From Dissophora ornata (lineage: Eukaryota; Mortierellomycota; Mortierellomycetes; Mortierellales; Mortierellaceae): a stretch of 57,497 nt of DNA. The notes under the pieces are model-generated. The model was given only the letters and a program-made list of their open reading frames with translations. It was not told where the DNA came from and ran no database searches. Positions 35,333-47,407 of this stretch are shown here, one piece after another. Made by a program: the position numbers and the translations under genes. The stretch covers positions 1 to 57,497 of the forward strand of contig MU616678.1 of NCBI GenBank assembly GCA_025201705.1, in the 5' to 3' direction. The first letter of the stretch is position 1. Each line of letters opens with the position of its first letter.

Positions 35333-35908
35333 TTACTCGTCACCGGCACCCTTGAGCTGGCCCTTCTGGGAGACGTAGATACCATCCAAGAACTTACGGA
35401 TATCCTTGTTCTTGACGGTGGTAGCCTGCTGGATGTTGGCAGCGGACTGGGAGACGTTTCCGAGATCGTTTCCGATCAAAGTGATCTCATCCTTCTGGTC
35501 CTTGGAGTGGAAGATGGTGACACCCTCCAACATGGGAACCTTCATGACGATCTTCTGACCGACAAAGTTGCGGATCTCGACCGACTTCTCATCATCGGCA
35601 ATAATGACGTTGATGGGGAAATGGGCGTAGACGAAACGCATCTTGTACTCGTAACCCTTGGTCACACCGATGATCATGTTGTTGATCAAGGAGCGGATGG
35701 TACGGAGGCAAGCAACGTGCTTGCGCTTGCCGTGCCAGACAACGAGGCGGAGACGAGCGGTATCCAGCTTGACAATGTCCATCTCGACGTGACGGAAGTT
35801 CTTGGTAAGAGTACCGCGGGGACCGGTGACGGTGACGTTGCGGGCCTTGATCTCAACCTGAACACCCTCGGGGATGGCGAGAATCTCTTCCTTGTAGATA
35901 TCCTTCAT
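35333..35908 (-). CDS. RPL9: 60S ribosomal protein L9 (uL6)
   Basis: Large-subunit protein at the base of the P-stalk near the factor-binding site. A single coding exon of 191 residues, the normal eukaryotic L9 length. It shows IPEGVQVEIKARNVTVTGPR and GTLTKNFRHVEMDI in the first uL6 fold, then GKRKHVACLRTIRSLINNMI, GVTKGYEYKMRFVYAHFPIN and QATTVKNKDIRKFLDGIYVS near the end. The ATG at 35908 is chosen because the family starts there. The preceding TTCTCTTCAACTCTTCAG looks like a 3' splice site, so a 5' UTR intron is likely, as is common in fungal ribosomal protein genes. Confidence 0.96.
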   Translation of the reverse strand: MKDIYKEEILAIPEGVQVEIKARNVTVTGPRGTLTKNFRHVEMDIVKLDTARLRLVVWHGKRKHVACLRTIRSLINNMIIGVTKGYEYKMRFVYAHFPINVIIADDEKSVEIRNFVGQKIVMKVPMLEGVTIFHSKDQKDEITLIGNDLGNVSQSAANIQQATTVKNKDIRKFLDGIYVSQKGQLKGAGDE

Positions 35909-36829
35909 TGTGTCCTGAAGAGTTGAAGAGAAGCAAAAAAAAGGGAAAGACAAAGTATTAGACACTGTTGCTTTCACCGTCGTTCGAGTCGCCTTCGTAG
36001 GCAGCGATACTGCTGATGCAAGTGTCGTCGTTTCGTTTGCTGTTCACTGCGCTAGCTAGCAGTTCAACAAGCATTGTGACAAAAGCGCCCTCGCTCCACC
36101 ATGAATCTAACAGGCGCCGATCATTCCAAACAATGTCGAGATTCCCTTCTGTCGGTGACGACTGTTGATGATATCGACTGCCAGGATATCAAGAGAGTAT
36201 CTTGCTATCGACGTTGTCGCTTTGTCTCTGGTCGAGCGTTGGGATCTCGAATCTGCTTTGCTGATGGTGGTCGAGGCTGAAGATCATGTCGGTGCCACTA
36301 AATCTGGTCGGGCTGCATCGCGTCAATCTCCAATCCAATGTTGTTCCTGTAGTCCAAAGGGTGGTAGCAGGCAGCACATTGATGGATGAATGGATGGATG
36401 GATCCTGATGGGGGCAATCGAAGAATCCATCATAACATCGTGGGTCAGGCAGTCAGTCACACACACCGAAAATTGAGAATGATTTAGAGGAGGAACAAAA
36501 CTGCGTCTCGGGGCAGGACGATTAAATAGGGCGCGAATTTCTACTTTGTGGCTTTGCTACTTCTTGACTTTTCCAGCCCAGAACACCGACCAAAAAACAA
36601 AAAGAGAGTCTTTAATCATTATTGCAGCATATCAGCTTGATTTTTGTTCGAAGGAGGGCGGCTGTGTTATATACATGAAAAGAACAAATACGACGCAGGA
36701 AGCAAAAATAGGAATAAATAAACTGCGAGCGAAGCAAAAAAGGAAGCTATTTTACAAGAACAGTGTGCATTTTAGGGCTGTACGGCAACTGTGCAAACAA
36801 CAAAAAAAAGGAACGAGACTGTGTAGCAA
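35909..36829. promoter_or_regulatory. RPL9 upstream region and WNK 3' flank
   Basis: About 0.9 kb. The left part probably holds an RPL9 5' UTR intron, non-coding exon and promoter. A GATG-rich repeat (about 36381-36402) is present. No protein gene or clear snoRNA seen. Confidence 0.45.
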
Positions 36830-39800
36830 CTATTGCTGCATGATGGATGACGGAGCTGGAGAGTAAGTGCCGCCATTGACGTCGCTCTTACGCCGGACTC
36901 GTTCTTGCAGCCCTTTCTGTTCCTTAAGCTTCATCATCTGCCGTTCATGTTGAACTCGCATCGATTCTAGTTCTCTTTGCTGCTTCTCCCTGAGGACCTT
37001 GAGATCTTCATCCAGAATGTCTTCCTCGTCGGACATCTCTGGGCCGCTCGAGATACTTGATCCATTCGTGTATCCTGTCTCGTTTATCCGCTCTGGATTC
37101 TGGACTTTGTTTGACCATAGTTCAATGTCTTTCTTGGCCTCATTCGTCATCATTTGCCCCGCAAAAGTTTGGAGCACTGGCTTTTGCATGGCAGCAAAGG
37201 CGTTGTCATTAGGATGTTGTGTGTTGACCGACTGTGGTACCCGTTGATCCGAGTGGATCGTATGAGGTCGAATGGAAGGTGACCTGGGGGTAAGTCGCTG
37301 CAGGACTGGGTCATTTGCGCTCAACGTCTCGTAGGAGAGACCAGCGTCCGAGTTGAGAGGTGGAGCAGGCACGACTGTATGAGGCACATGCCCATTCAGC
37401 GCCAACGCCGAAATACCTCGAGAAGGTGAATCGCGAGATACAGTTGGTCGAATTTCAGGGCTGCCCCCAGTTGACGGAACTGCAGCGACATTCAAATGAT
37501 GTTGATCCATCTTGCCTAAAGATCCCAGAGTCGGCTCTGATGGGACGACTTGAGCAGGTGTCGGGGAGGGAGTTGGTAATGTAGTGTAGAAGGATGCATC
37601 CATAGAGGGCGACCGACGATGGTAGCTAATCGATGAGCTTGAAACGCCATGTCGATAAGGAGATGTATATCCAACGTCCTCTCTATCCGCAGCCTTCTTC
37701 CTGTCCCCGCTGGCCGCCTCAATATCTCGCAGTGCGTGTTTTGTGAGGGCGCCATTAGTGGTCACTGGCTTTGCGTCCGGAGACACTGGAGTTGGAAGTT
37801 TCTGGTCTACGCCGTACAGGCTATGGGGCCGAGGTGCAACAGGATATCGATCGCGGCCACCCAAGTTCGGCGACAATGGATGCTGCCCAGCATTAGAAGT
37901 TTGTACCACATCAGAGTAGCTGACTAGCTGCTGCTTGCCTCCTTGCGTTCCGGATAGCTCTTCTGCAGTCTCAGCTACCCTGCCATGGGATTGATTGGCG
38001 ATATGGAGAGGAGGAAATGTTGTCTCTGTAATGACGGGTGGCTGCTGAGAGCGCTTAGGAGGAACTGTCCCGTAGCCTTGGTCTGACTCCACGGGCGATT
38101 CGTTGCCTGTCCAGCCAGCGGAAGCGTTGGATCCAACAGAGGAATAGTGGTCATAGTTCGACTCTGTAGGTGACGTGCCATACTGCTCCAAATCGAAGAC
38201 GGACGGCGCATTCAACTGACGGTGATGATGGCCATGTTTGAGACCGGTCGATATAGATCGATTGGTATGATCGCCGCCATGATGTTGAGGCGATGTACGT
38301 CCGTGATGATCAGCAGCCTTTGTCGCTCGAGCTCGTTCTTCCCTTGCAGCTCGAGCTCGTTCCTTCCTCACTAGAACGACATCATCAATTAGGTCCTGAA
38401 TCTTGGTAGTCGCCTCCTCGCGATCATCGCCAGAGAGGATCTGTTCGCGAATCATCTCTGCCACCACTTCCTCGACCGTATCCACATTCAAGTCAAAAGG
38501 GAATTTGATTTCATGCGTGCCAGCCGCCATAGTCACATCCTGAGGTCCGGCCACAGGACATGTGCAAATCATCTTGAGGTCCAGTTGGTCGCCCTTCCCT
38601 TCGCCATACTGCACCACCTGGATGGAGCATGTTTTTGAGTTGGCGTGCGAATGCAATGTCGGAAGCTCCACAGTGGCATCCTCGTGTTGCTGGGTTGCCT
38701 CTGGCTCTGGAAGCTGACCAAAAGGGTTTGGCACGGCTGTGGTGGGTGTTTGAGGCACTAAGTTTGAGCGTATGTGATAGGTCTTGTTGTCGGCATCGAC
38801 AGTCGTTGTGCAGGTGAATTCTGATTCGGGTATAGCGATATACTGAGGGTGAGGGTTGGCCTTGACAGGTGAAGGGAGTGTTTTGGGCAGCATGGCAGGT
38901 ATGGGTGTTGGAAGCGAATAAGAGGATGGAGGTGAGATTATCGAGGGATCTAAGAAGGACGACCGATAGGATACGCCGTTGAGAGATGCAGAGGCATGAC
39001 CATCCGAGAAATCCATTGCCTCAGTGACGGATCTGTTCGGATAGTTGTACATTCCCAAGGATGAGCCAGGGGGTGGAGGGATGACGACGCAGGGCTTCAG
39101 GAAGTCAGAGTCGAGCAGCTCCTGAGCCGAGGGACGGGTGCGGTCGTCATAGTCAAGACAGCGGTTGATGAACTCCCAGATATCTGGGTCCTGTACATGG
39201 TCGAGCGACTGAGGCTTAATGCCCTTTGTGACCTTTCGGTAAATCTGCGCCTGGTTAGTGCACTCGGAGTACGGATATTCCTTTGTGACCTGTTGTGTGA
39301 GGTATCAGATGCATGCGGAACACAGTAACGGAGCATGCACAGCATAGCGGAACAAACCAGAGCAGAGCAGGAGCATAGAGAGAGAGAGAGAAAGAGAAAA
39401 TAGAATAGGTAAGCAACTTCTCTTTGTTTGCGTCATACTGCGCCGCGGAGTGTAATTCCCTGTACAACCCTCACTCCACAGCCGACCGTTCAATATTTGT
39501 CATGAACGCAGCGACGTAATTCAGGGCAAGAAAAAACTGTACCCAACCGCAAAAAAAATAAAAAGGACGACGACGACGACTTACCATTTCCAGGACACAC
39601 ATGCCAAAGGCATAAATGTCGACCTTCTCATCGTACTTTTCGTCATAGAGCTCAGGAGCCATGAACTCGGGTGTGCCGAGGACAGAGGAGACATGGGTAC
39701 GATGCCGCACGACTGCAAGGCCAAGGTCGCCAATTTTGAGCTGACCGTTGTTGCCGTTGATAAAGATATTGTCGCATTTGAGGTCGCGGTGGATGATGGG

Positions 39801-40256
39801 TGGGTCGTGCGTGTGGAGATAGACAAGACCTTGAAGAATTTGGCGACACCATGATTTCAGAACCTTGGGCTTGAGCGAGCCCTTGAGCGTCTTTTTGAGG
39901 TACTGTTTGAGTGTGCCCGATGACATAAGTTCGGTCACAAAGACCACTCGCTCTCCGCCGTTCAGCGCTCTGCTTGACCATGAAGCGTAAAAGTTGATAA
40001 TGTGGTCGTTGCGGATCGACTCGAGGATCTCAATCTCTGACAGAATCTTTTGGGCTTCCTTCTGGGTGAGATGGTCGATGCGGAGCTGGTTCCAGGCGAC
40101 TTCGACGCCCTCTTCCTGGTCAAAGGCCCTGTAGACGAGCTTGTATGCACCCTCGCCAAGAACCTCGGTCAGCCTCTGAAATCGGCCCGTGGGGTCGGTC
40201 TCAAGGTGTGTGTCTCCGTCGTCGTTTGTTTGATCGCTCTGTATTGAAGCGCCCAT
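36830..40256 (-). CDS. WNK-like serine/threonine kinase
   Basis: Kinase of the WNK (with-no-lysine) class, which in animals senses chloride and crowding and activates SPAK/OSR1. Two exons (40256-39585 and 39289-36830) join in frame to 1,043 residues. The usual beta-3 lysine is replaced by Asn56 in VEVAWNQL, and the catalytic lysine sits in the glycine-rich loop ([13 protein letters not shown], Lys39), the WNK hallmark. [21 protein letters not shown] and [20 protein letters not shown] follow. A region near [20 protein letters not shown] resembles the OSR1-C-like (PF2) domain of WNKs. The rest is Ser/Pro/Gly rich, ending in a coiled coil ([20 protein letters not shown]). Animal WNKs have Cys where this has Asn56. 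Confidence 0.92.
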
Positions 40257-41385
40257 GCTGTGATTAATGTACGACAGCGCAGGTAGAGGGCGTGGGGGGT
40301 GTGATAAAGATAGAATGGGGGGGTGTTAGAGGGTGTTAGAGGGTGTTGGAGGGCGATTTGGACACTAGATTCAACGGCAAGTGGATGATCTCGACTGCGA
40401 ATACAGGGAAATGGGGGTTGGTTGGTTGTAGTGCAAGGTGCCAAGGAGATCGAGATCCAATTGGCGGGAAAGAGAGTCACTGAATAAAACAACGGGCAGA
40501 TGCTCTTTGATTTACAGGACCACGAACATTGCTGAGGTGGAGGGAGTGGGCAGTGTAGGTGGCGAGGACTTTTTTATGTTTGCGTCTTAAAAATGGAGGG
40601 AAAATTGAGCTGTAGGGATTTGAATTCGAAATGTCCGAAATGCAAATAGAATGAGAGAATCTAGCGCAGCTGAGATTGCGTTTTGTGGTCTTGTGTTCTC
40701 TCAGACAGAATGGAGCGTGGAGGGGGGATGATTGGAGCAAGAGTGCATGTGCTGTGGACGGGAAGAAGACGAGTCCTGGGAGAGCAGTGAAGAGTGCCAG
40801 GGAGGAGGACCACACTCCTTTTCGGAAGTATGGGGAGTGCAAGAGAATCGAGGAGGGGGACGGGCGGACGGGCGGACGGGGCAGATGAGGGGAGGAAGAG
40901 GGAAAGAAGGAAGAGAACAAAAGAGACGAGTGAATGAAGGGCGGTCGGGGGGTGAGAGAGCAAGTGGGGAGTGTGCGTGTAGAGAGCGGCGTTTTTTTTT
41001 TTTCTTTTTTTTCATTTTCTGCACTCCCGCAGTTGAATTGGACTCAATACTGCCATGCACTTGAGGAGCTCGTCCTTTTCTCCCCTTGCTGCATCCACCC
41101 ACCACCCTTGTGCCTGCGGCTCTCATCTCACGTACGCCTGCCACCTGCAGAGACAAACCGCAGCTTAATATTGCCCAGGAGGGTCGCTGCATCAACCATC
41201 GCAAACGACATTCACCCACTGGGAGAAAAGCGTCCACACTCGCCACGCCATCCAGCCCACCAACTCGCTTGCTCTGAGACCCCAGCTACACATCTCGCCC
41301 TCGCTACCCACCAAGATCTTGATCATCTGCCTCTTCGACTCGAGTCGAATTGCATGACTAATCGACCCCCGACCTCTTGCACACC
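40257..41385. promoter_or_regulatory. divergent promoter region WNK / AP-4 epsilon
   Basis: About 1.1 kb between divergent starts. It has G-rich repeats (40317-40353), a GGCGGACGG-type tract (about 40857-40885) and an A/T-run segment near 40993-41015. Frames crossing it lack domains. Confidence 0.45.
40317..40353. repeat. G-rich tandem repeat GGGTGTTAGA x3
   Basis: Three tandem decamers with a G-run start (GGGTGTTAGA, GGGTGTTAGA, GGGTGTTGGA, then GGG), so four G runs with 7-base loops on the + strand, about 60-95 bases upstream of the WNK start. It resembles but is not telomeric repeat. Confidence 0.85.
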
Positions 41386-44300
41386 ATGGACTTTTCTCGA
41401 AAGTTGTTCTCGACCCTCACTGGCAGCCAGGGCCCTGATCCGGGACGTGCGGTATGTCTGGACTGGCAATGGCCAATTGAGCGCGACGATATATTTGTTC
41501 ATATTTGTTCATACTCGACGAGATGCATACCTCTGCTCTACACACACTGCTCTTCTGTGTTCAACGAGAGCGATGCTATAGTTATCTTTGGTGTCTTGCT
41601 CTGCGACTAGCCATGTTGAACTCATGATCAACTCTTTTTATTACCCCACCCCACTTGTGCATATTTGCTTTATTACTCTAGTCAGAGGATGCAAAAGCCT
41701 TCACGGACGAATCATTGGAGACACTACGGCTTAACATCTCCAATCCCAATATATCAACGGTATGAACATAAACCACTGTGCATGCAGACGGCCCGGAATG
41801 CATCGCTGTTACCGCGTACTGCGGCACAAAGCAAGGTCGAGGCCAGTGCTGACAAAAAAAAAACAAAGCATCGCGTCTGGTTTGGCTAGACATGCGACAT
41901 GCATTTTTTAATCGAATCCACCTTCAGAAAACCATCTTTTGCATCAAAGACCGCAATGACCTCATTTTTTTTTTTTTTTTTTTTTTTTTGTCCCTCACAT
42001 CCCCATCCGTATCACCTCGTAGTCTGCGATGAAGGAGAACATGTTACGACTGATTTATGGAGAGATGATGGGCCAGGATGTACAATTCGGAGCCATCTAC
42101 GCGTTAAAACTCGCGCAGAGTGGACAAACCGTTGCCGAAAAACGCGCCGGTATTTGTTTGTGGACATATGTTTGTTTTTGTTCTTTCGTGGCGAAGGATT
42201 CCTGCATCATTTTCTCACCATGCATTCATGCTACCTTTTCCAGGATATCTGACATGTTATCTGCTTTTGCAGGAAGGAAATGAGCTCAATATTATGCTGA
42301 TCAACACACTCCAAAAGGCAAGTCTGCTTTCATTTTACTGAGCATACACGCGCCTCTGGTGCCTCTGGTGGGGTTTGACCTACACTAACGTGACGAAGCC
42401 GTAAAGACTTTGGCGATAATGAACTAACGCTGTCGTATTCGTTCTACTCCTGCGGGTCGTCATGGTCTCTCTCTCTATCCCGACAGGACTTGACAAGCAG
42501 TAACTTTCATCATGTTGTCGTGGCATTAGTGACGCTCTGCAATATGACGTTGCTGGATGTTATTCCCTCCATGGTCGGCCATGTTATTGCCGCAATGTCA
42601 CACACTCAGTAAGTGGACGATGCGACGTGCATGACACCGCATCCGTAAAAATAGGCCACCGAGCCTAACCGTTCTATTGTCGTATTGCTCCTTAACCTTG
42701 ACTAGGGAGTCTGTTCGAAAACGGGCACTGATTGCCCTGAAAAACTTTTATACCCGCGATGCCGCCTTGGTCGTGCCTTATCTCGATCAGATTAAAAAGT
42801 CGCTTTTTGACTCTGAGCCGAGTGTCATGTCAGCGTCCCTTGGCCTGTTTGCAGCTGTCGTCCAGGTAACACCGACTCTCTCCTTGCTTCGCTGCGTGGA
42901 AGAGATCCGAGGGTCATGACGGAAACATGCATGCTAACAAGGCGCTGTCTGCGAGGGGGTGCTTTGACTTTAATAGGACCATGCCAAAGAGATGAAGGAT
43001 ATGGTCCCAGTCCTGGTCAAGATCCTGCAGCAGGTGGTGGACGGCAAGCTGCCGAAGGGGTATTCGTACCACGGCACGGCCGCACCGTGGATCCAGATCC
43101 GGTGTCTACAGATTATGGGGCGACTTGGAGAGCGCGACCTCAGGTATGGTGTAACGACTGATGATGCTGTGTACAATGCACACAATGCCGTCGGCTCATT
43201 TGCCAGACGAGGTGGTGTCACATCCAGTCCTCTCGCCGCTTATCTTTTGAAACTAACTTTCAGTCATCTCATTTGCCCTTGCATACAATCACTGTTCTCT
43301 CTCTAAGTGCAAGCAAGACGATGACGCCAGTCGTCATGGGAGCATTCCACAAGGCGAGACAGGGCGTGGATGCTGCCTTTGGTAAGTCATCAGTCGGCTC
43401 AAAAACACTCACCCACTCACACAACACACACAGACACACACACAGACACACACATCGCCACACACATCGATACACACATCGACGCATTCGTACACTGAAC
43501 ACACACATCCATTGCCCAAGCAAATGTTTCTGTTGGCCAAGGATCGAAAGTGGGGGGAGTGTGTGCTTGTCATGTGTATTGATGGACATGCTTGACGTAT
43601 TTTTCTTTTTTGTTCTTGGATCACATAATCTAATGCATATATGCATGTATGCTGACGCTTTGTTGCTGGGACCACAGCCAAAAAACAACAACTGTTTGGC
43701 GTCCACCTCTTTCCCGCTGAGATTCTCTCCCGCTTTACTCTTGTGTGTTGGTACGGGAGCGAATGTCATCTCTTGACCACAAAAAAAAAAAAAACGGTGG
43801 CAATCGCACTAGACAAACATAATTCGAATCCAGCAAGCTTTTTACATTTTTTTTTGAGGCATTTTTTTTTCATGTCCAGTCGATGAGCTCATTGGCTGGT
43901 GCCTGAGTGTCTACCGTCACAACAATGACAAACAGAAACTGTTTGTCTAGGTGCCACGCTACATCGTCACATCTACTAGACTTTTGTACCCTCTGGGGTC
44001 TTTGTGTCTTTGTGTCTCCTCTTCCCAACGCCAATTAGGTCTCAAATGCGAGATGAGGCACACGTCGGATTGGCTGTACGCCTAATCCTCAATAATTATC
44101 TTGCTTCCCACTAGCGATCTTGTTCGAGGCTATTCGAACCCTAAATACCTTCCACCCCGCCATCATCCTCGAGCTCTGTCAGTTCAAAGATGTGGGTCGG
44201 AACCCGCTCTTGGTCATCCCCAAATTCGCGACATCCTCGAACCAGAACCTAAAGTACCTCGGCATCTCGATGCTCTGTCAGGTCCAGCCCAATGCCTGGT

Positions 44301-45437
44301 CCGATACCTGGTGGAGCGAGGACCTACTGTCGGCAGTAGTCCAGGCGTTGGAGAGCCAGGATGCCACGATTCAGAGACGGGCCTTGGATCTTTTGTATCG
44401 AATGTTGACTATCGACAACTCGGAGAATATTATCGACCGATTGGTATACGCTTTTTTCCAGGAACAGGAGGATATGCAGACTGAATTGGAGAAACAAGAA
44501 TCAGAGGGGGACCAGCAGGCACAACAAACACATGATATGCCATCATGGCTGTCCAGGCGCGATGGTTACGTCCCGAGTCGGAAGGAAAAGATTTTGGGGC
44601 AGATCTTAGATGCGGCAGAGAGGTTTGGCAAGTCTGAAGAGTGGTACCTTGATCTGATCTTTGACCTTCTGGGCCGAGGTGGACGTGTCGTCACCATGCA
44701 GACTGCAGAGAATATCATGCGAGTCTTTGTGAAAGGTAAAATAGACACATGAGCTCATCTAGCGTGTATGTCGACTCTTATTGGTTTACGAATGCCTGAG
44801 CTGAACCAGTGTTATGCGTTTTTCCAACAGGTGCACAAAGTCCTGCGTTCAACACAACACACCTCCGAGTCCTGGCTGTGCAAAAGACATTGCATGTTTT
44901 ATCGCAGAGAGAGTACAATCTTTTCTCTGCCACTGGAGATTGCGAATCCCCACAACCCGCACTGGGATACTTTGCCTTGTGGATCCTGGGCGAATATGGT
45001 GATGATGCCGACGACTGGAAATTGCCCACGATTCTGGAAACTCTTGCTCGGTGTCTCTTGGTGAACCATGGTACGGGCAATACTTATTCCTTGGTAAACA
45101 ACATCCGCTCTGCATTGTCCCTCCGGACCTGACGCCACCGTTTTTTTTTTTTTTTTTTTTTGGGTTGGGTTGGGTTGGTTGGGTTGATTGTTTTGTAGAT
45201 CCGCTGGTCCAAGGTTTCATACTCACAGCACTCACCAAGGCTGCTCTCAAGTCTGTGCCGAATGGCATTCCCAAGTCTATCACAACGACCGTTCGCGAAC
45301 AGATTCTTCGTCGTCATCCATCTTCCTTGTCAAACTCGTATCTACTCCACAACCAGCGATGTATCACATTCTCGTCCGACGTGGATGTGCAGCAACGAGC
45401 ACATGAGTTCCTCATGATCGCAGAATTGGCTTCTTGA
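41386..45437 (+). CDS. AP4E1: AP-4 complex epsilon subunit, trunk only
   Basis: Large subunit of the clathrin-independent AP-4 adaptor that sorts cargo at the trans-Golgi network. Eleven exons join in frame to 655 residues: 41386-41451, 41682-41759, 42023-42149, 42244-42317, 42487-42608, 42706-42865, 42977-43143, 43308-43381, 44115-44735, 44831-45070 and 45199-45437. The trunk aligns with epsilon: MKENMLRLIYGEMMGQDVQF, GYLTCYLLLQEGNELNIMLI, APWIQIRCLQIMGRLGERDL and NLKYLGISMLCQVQPNAWSD. The intron after 42317 starts GC rather than GT (AAAAG|GCAAGT) and frame closes only with it. The long intron 43382-44114 holds a CA repeat. The protein ends after the trunk at IAELAS, without the hinge and ear of human epsilon. 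The 3' end faces ATG15 65 bases away. Confidence 0.9.
43411..43505. repeat. (CA)n-rich tract in AP-4 epsilon intron
   Basis: Interrupted CACACA tract with GA and TCG interruptions inside intron 43382-44114. Confidence 0.9.
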
Positions 45438-45502
45438 ATGATATTTCGTTATGTGTAATAAGACATAAAATAAATTTACAGAGGGTTCTCTAACGTAATA
45501 TT

Positions 45503-47407
45503 TTACAAATATTCCCAAGACTCACAGTCGACACATCCAACTTCTTGTGCACACGTCGGTACTTCCTTGACCACGAGCACACCTTCAATCGTATCCGCCA
45601 ACCGATGTCTTCTAATGTCTACCTTCCAGTCGTCCTCACCCACGGGGTCATACACACATGTCCTGCCTGTATGGCACTTGCTCTCAAGCGCAAACCCAGA
45701 TATGTAGCAGGAACTAAAGACGCCGTTGCAGACACCCATAAATATGGGGTCAGCGGTGTGGCCGACATGGAACAGCGGGAATTCATCCCAATTCACAGCA
45801 GGTGGGCCTGGCAAGTGCAACCTCTGTGCAGCCAGACGGTCTCCTGGCGTCTCAAATGTCACGGTTGGCACTCCGAACGTCAATCCCAGAAGAGATGACA
45901 ATCCTCCTCCCAGGCTGTGACCGGTTAGCCAGATATTGGCGTCTGGGTACATGTCCTGCACTGTCCACAAGATGGTCTACGGTAATGATTTACAGATGCA
46001 AGTTAATATATACGCGCTGTAACTGATTTCCATTAGAGGTCCGCCCAGGAATGGCATGCATTCTTACCATGGCAGTGTTGTAGTACGCATCATCTGAATT
46101 GATGCTGTCCTCAATACATGTCTGGTCGCACTGGTAACCTCCGGTGTTACAATCGCACACACCTCTCCAAGTCCTATCAACTTTGGCACAGCAGCAGGAG
46201 AATAGGAGGTTGTCCTTCACACACAAAGCGATAAACAATAAAAGTCGTGTCAGTTCTTATGTACCACGCCTGAAGCAAAGAGGGACCGCCACGAGGTCTA
46301 ATTTTGTGATGTTTCCTTACATTGGTCTTATCGCGGCCTGCTGTGCTGCCTCCTCCGCCAAGGATTGCGGCCGAGGTGCCTTTGATGGCAATGATGAGTG
46401 TCGAATTGTCCTTGGACGAGAATACGTGGCCTCTAACGCCATCGTCTTCCCATCCAAATGTAGAGTTCTAGGTATTCAACGCCACAAGGGTAGAATAAGC
46501 AACGGTGCTGTTGATAGCTTTTTTCTTTCTTTCTTTGAACCTAAATCGCGCGAGTTTGTTATCATCATCGTCATCCTCCCCCCCCCTGAATCTTCTTTGG
46601 GCATTAATTCTCCCTCGGACCACATGCCCCGAGCAATTGGTCTAGTGGGTATTTTTTTGGGTTGATCGACTTTTTTTTTTTGGAATGCGCAGTGAAGTTC
46701 TGTGCGCTGTCTTTTTTTTTTCTTTCGCCCTGAAATTGTTCACTTACCACACCCCAATTATCCTCGATATCATACCATCCAGGGCTTGCGACCTCCGTGT
46801 AAGAATTGTAGTTCATTTTCGCCAGCTGCACAATCGTCTCCTTGTCCATCACATCTGGCGTTTCAACTACTTCCCGAGTCCAGGATTCAGGTCCAAATGA
46901 CTGTTCCCTTTGTGAAAGTCCCAAAGCTCGAAACCCTTTACTTCGAAACGACTTGAACTCTTCTCCTCGAGGTTTCAACGTCGTCGTCGTCTTGACCTTG
47001 ACTTGATGTGATAGGGATTCGCCCGTAATGAGTTCGCTGAGAAGAATATCGGTAGGCGAGAGATCCAGTCGGCGGAAGAGACTTGGGTATCGGTTACCGC
47101 CATGGTGGAGGATGTGGCGGAGTGTCAAGACCTGGTCAGGGCGGTCCTGACCAGCGACTTTTGTGAGCAGTGGATCGTCATTCTGTTCTTGTTTCTGCGT
47201 AGGGGGTTCGAACGAGTGCTGGCTACGGTGGTGCTGAAAAGTGAGCTGTTGCTGCTGTTGTTGTTGTTTTTGTTGTCCTGAAGAGCCTTCTTGGGTCGAA
47301 GGCTGTGTTCGGTGGAAGGGTAGAAAGAATGGGTGGGCGAGTACAAGCAGCAGCGACAGGGCCAGGAGGGAGACCAAAAGTGAAAGGAACGCACTCCGCC
47401 AAAGCAT
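45503..47407 (-). CDS. ATG15: autophagy lipase Atg15
   Basis: Vacuolar/lysosomal phospholipase that breaks down autophagic body membranes. Four exons (47407-46748, 46467-46321, 46214-46068, 45976-45503) join in frame to 475 residues. A single N-terminal hydrophobic segment (about residues 8-28) is the signal anchor, followed by a Gln-rich lumenal stretch. The lipase-3 core shows [20 protein letters not shown], the oxyanion-type [15 protein letters not shown], and the nucleophile elbow GHSLGG with Ser339. [18 protein letters not shown] and [20 protein letters not shown] carry the probable Asp and near-His region. It is convergent with AP-4 epsilon. Confidence 0.93.

Noticed and set aside
34913..35926. 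Long + strand open frame (over 300 codons) across RPL9
   Set aside because: It is the antisense of the RPL9 exon. The minus-strand reading is an unmistakable ribosomal protein, and the + strand product has no recognisable domain.
36165..36290. Possible C/D box snoRNA upstream of RPL9 (TTGATGA near 36171, CTGA near 36262)
   Set aside because: Spacing is right but box C lacks the purine start, the flanks do not form a convincing terminal stem, and no guide target was evident.
40317..40353. Interstitial telomere repeat
   Set aside because: The unit is GGGTGTTAGA, not TTAGGG; only three copies and in a promoter.
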